Shown: positions 62,592 to 64,000 of the stretch, one piece after another
Layout of the letters: each line of letters begins with the position of its first letter
How positions within the stretch are numbered: position 1 is the first letter of the stretch
NCBI RefSeq assembly: GCF_004916905.1
Contig: NZ_SDLV01000061.1
Location: 1-64,000, forward strand
Reading direction: 5' to 3'
Source: Chryseobacterium candidae
Lineage (GTDB): Bacteria; Bacteroidota; Bacteroidia; Flavobacteriales; Weeksellaceae
DNA length: 64,000 nucleotides
Position numbers and translations under genes: made by a program
Notes under the pieces: model-generated
What the model saw: only the letters and a program-made list of their open reading frames with translations
The model's database searches: none
What the model was told of the DNA's origin: nothing

Positions 62592-63530
62592 ATGGACTTA
62601 GAAAAATTTGTTCAATACGTTCACGAAGAAAATAAAGTAGAACCCAAAGATGTAATGCCTGATGATTACAGGAAATTATTGGTTCGTCAGATTTCACAGC
62701 ACGCGCATTCCGAAATTGTAGGAATGCTGCCGGAAGCTAACTGGATCTCCAGAGCGCCTTCATTAAGAAGAAAAATGGCTCTTCTGGCAAAAGTTCAGGA
62801 TGAAGCAGGTCATGGTTTATACCTTTACTCTGCCACTGAAACGTTAGGAGACGGAAGCATCAGGGCAGACAGAGATGCTACCTATGATGATATGCTGGAA
62901 GGAAAAGCAAAATATTCAAGTATTTTCAATTATCCTACCTTAAGCTGGGCAGATATCGGAGCCATTGGCTGGTTGGTAGACGGTGCTGCAATTATGAACC
63001 AGGTAATGCTGATGGGGAATTCTTACGGTCCTTATTCAAGAGCGATGGTAAAGATCTGTAAAGAAGAATCTTTCCACCAAAGACAGGGATATGAAATTCT
63101 TATGGCATTATGCCGTGGAACAAAACAACAGAAAGAAATGGCTCAGGCTTCATTAAACCGTTTCTGGTGGCCGGCTCTGATGATGTTCGGACCTAATGAT
63201 GACAGCTCACCCAACTCTAAAATCTCTATGAATTACAGAGTAAAAAGAGAAAGTAATGACAGTCTTCGTCAGAGATTTATCGATGTTACTGTTTCTCAGG
63301 CTGAATTCTTAGGATTAACCATTCCTGATAAAGATCTGAAATGGAACGAGGAAAGACAGCATTATGATTTCGGAGAACTTCCCTGGGATGAATTCATGGA
63401 AATCTTAAAAGGAAACGGACCTTGCAACAAAAAGCGTATCGAAACTAAGAGAAAAGCGCAAAGAGAAAATTCATGGGTAAAAGAAGCAGCAGCTGCTTTT
63501 GCAGAGAAACAACAAAAAGAAGTAATATAA
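62592..63530 (+). CDS. paaA: Phenylacetyl-CoA 1,2-epoxidase catalytic subunit A
   Basis: PaaA is the diiron subunit that epoxidises the ring of phenylacetyl-CoA. The 312-residue protein has the ferritin-like metal motifs QDEAGHGLYLY and KEESFHQRQGYE, plus NYPTLSWADIGAIGWLVDGAAI. The sequence is full length. It lies 86 bases after paaE across a repeat-bearing spacer, in the same direction. Confidence 0.96.
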   Translation: MDLEKFVQYVHEENKVEPKDVMPDDYRKLLVRQISQHAHSEIVGMLPEANWISRAPSLRRKMALLAKVQDEAGHGLYLYSATETLGDGSIRADRDATYDDMLEGKAKYSSIFNYPTLSWADIGAIGWLVDGAAIMNQVMLMGNSYGPYSRAMVKICKEESFHQRQGYEILMALCRGTKQQKEMAQASLNRFWWPALMMFGPNDDSSPNSKISMNYRVKRESNDSLRQRFIDVTVSQAEFLGLTIPDKDLKWNEERQHYDFGELPWDEFMEILKGNGPCNKKRIETKRKAQRENSWVKEAAAAFAEKQQKEVI

Positions 63531-63532
63531 TA

Positions 63533-63632
63533 ATGTAACAATATACCAATGTGGAAATGTAACAATCTTTGTCATGCTGAGCTTGTCGAAGCATCTCACT
63601 GTTAAACTGGTACATTGATACATTGTTAAATT
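63533..63632. repeat. Composite inverted repeat in the paaA-paaB spacer
   Basis: AATGTAACAATATACCAATGT near the left end pairs with ACTGGTACATTGATACATTG near 63606-63625. It is a relative of the 62519-62583 element. The centre holds TTTGTCATGCTGAGCTTGTC and GAAGCATCTCA, one arm of the TGTCATTC...ATCTC family, as if one repeat inserted into another. Confidence 0.6.
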
Positions 63633-63641
63633 TATTTGACT

Positions 63642-63923
63642 ATGGCAAATTTAGATATGTGGGAAGTGTTTATTCAGACTAAACCGGGATTATCTCACAA
63701 ACATGTTGGAGTTGTACAGGCACCCACAGCAGAAATGGCTTTGCAGAATGCAAGAGACGTTTATACAAGAAGAAAAGAAGGAACTTCTGTTTGGGTGGTT
63801 CCAAGTAAATATATTGTGACTTCAGAGGGAGTAGATAAAGAAGCATTCTTTGATCCGGCTGATGATAAACTTTACCGTCACCCAACGTTCTACGAGATTC
63901 CAAACGACGTAAAAAATATGTAG
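63642..63923 (+). CDS. paaB: Phenylacetyl-CoA epoxidase subunit B
   Basis: The 93-residue protein is a required structural subunit of the epoxidase. It has the family pattern WEVFIQTKPGLSHKHVGVVQAP, then MALQNARDVYTRR and SVWVVPSKYIVTS. The ATG at MANLDMWEV is preferred to a TTG two codons upstream. paaC and paaD are expected past the window end. Confidence 0.95.
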   Translation: MANLDMWEVFIQTKPGLSHKHVGVVQAPTAEMALQNARDVYTRRKEGTSVWVVPSKYIVTSEGVDKEAFFDPADDKLYRHPTFYEIPNDVKNM

Positions 63924-64000
63924 ATTAATAATTTGAAAATGTACTAATTTGAAAATTTGAAAATGACCTTAACCAAGTTAATTATTCTCAAATTTTTAAT
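63924..64000. other. Truncated spacer after paaB with AATTTGAAAAT repeats
   Basis: Short tandem copies of TTTGAAAAT occur at about 63933, 63948 and 63957. No further gene starts before the window ends. Confidence 0.5.

Overview
The window is AT-rich chromosomal DNA from a Flavobacteriia member, most likely Chryseobacterium or a close relative (Weeksellaceae). Pointers are a type IX secretion (T9SS) sorting tail, a GLPGLI protein beside an outer-membrane beta-barrel receptor, BshA, DUF2851, DUF4254, DUF4292 and GH92 proteins, a GG-leader 'bacteriocin-like' micro-gene, and promoters of the Bacteroidetes form (TTTG-N19-TAnnTTTG). The genus call is inference from family content. I see no rRNA, tRNA, CRISPR array, insertion sequence, integrase or phage gene.

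Layout. 1-668 is repeat-rich non-coding DNA. 669-7290 holds a T9SS cargo protein, a CBM20-GH77 4-alpha-glucanotransferase, a Gly/Asn-rich secreted protein, a Spy-like periplasmic protein, ferritin and a small membrane protein. 7424-13944 has an AddA/RecB-type helicase-nuclease, then three tandem paralogous secreted proteins and a SIMPL protein. 13996-19012 (minus) carries GNAT, PspC-like, DUF2851, BshA and a NagZ-like GH3 enzyme. 19894-26971 (minus) is a long cell-envelope run: flippase, sugar nucleotidyltransferase, DUF4292 lipoprotein, EnvC-like protein with a dead LytM domain, TatA, DUF4254, lipoprotein, RibA. 27073-34496 has dihydroorotase, GH92 mannosidase, two-component system 1, DUF1573 and a dienoyl-CoA-reductase-like SDR.

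34580-48893 has two M1 peptidases flanking the most unusual part: a five-gene cassette (36883-40535) with a DUF2589 protein, two unrecognised proteins, a subtilisin-like protease without a signal peptide and a 67-residue protein with an I9-propeptide-like pattern. It is followed by an exonuclease-endonuclease-phosphatase protein, two-component system 2, a GLPGLI protein and a TonB-receptor-like beta barrel. Both targets carry 11-bp-periodic ATTAACC repeats just upstream of the promoter -7 box; a similar TTAACAA array lies beside system 1.

49041-58936 (minus) has a PAP2-beta-barrel fusion, two tandem M43 metalloprotease lipoproteins, a LuxR/DesK-type two-component system with a membrane partner, a six-cysteine GG-leader peptide gene too short for routine ORF calling, and ClpB. 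59306-63923 is the start of a phenylacetate degradation locus: a TetR regulator, then PaaK, PaaE, PaaA and PaaB, with a PaaR-type operator overlapping a consensus promoter. The operon probably continues past the window end with paaC and paaD.
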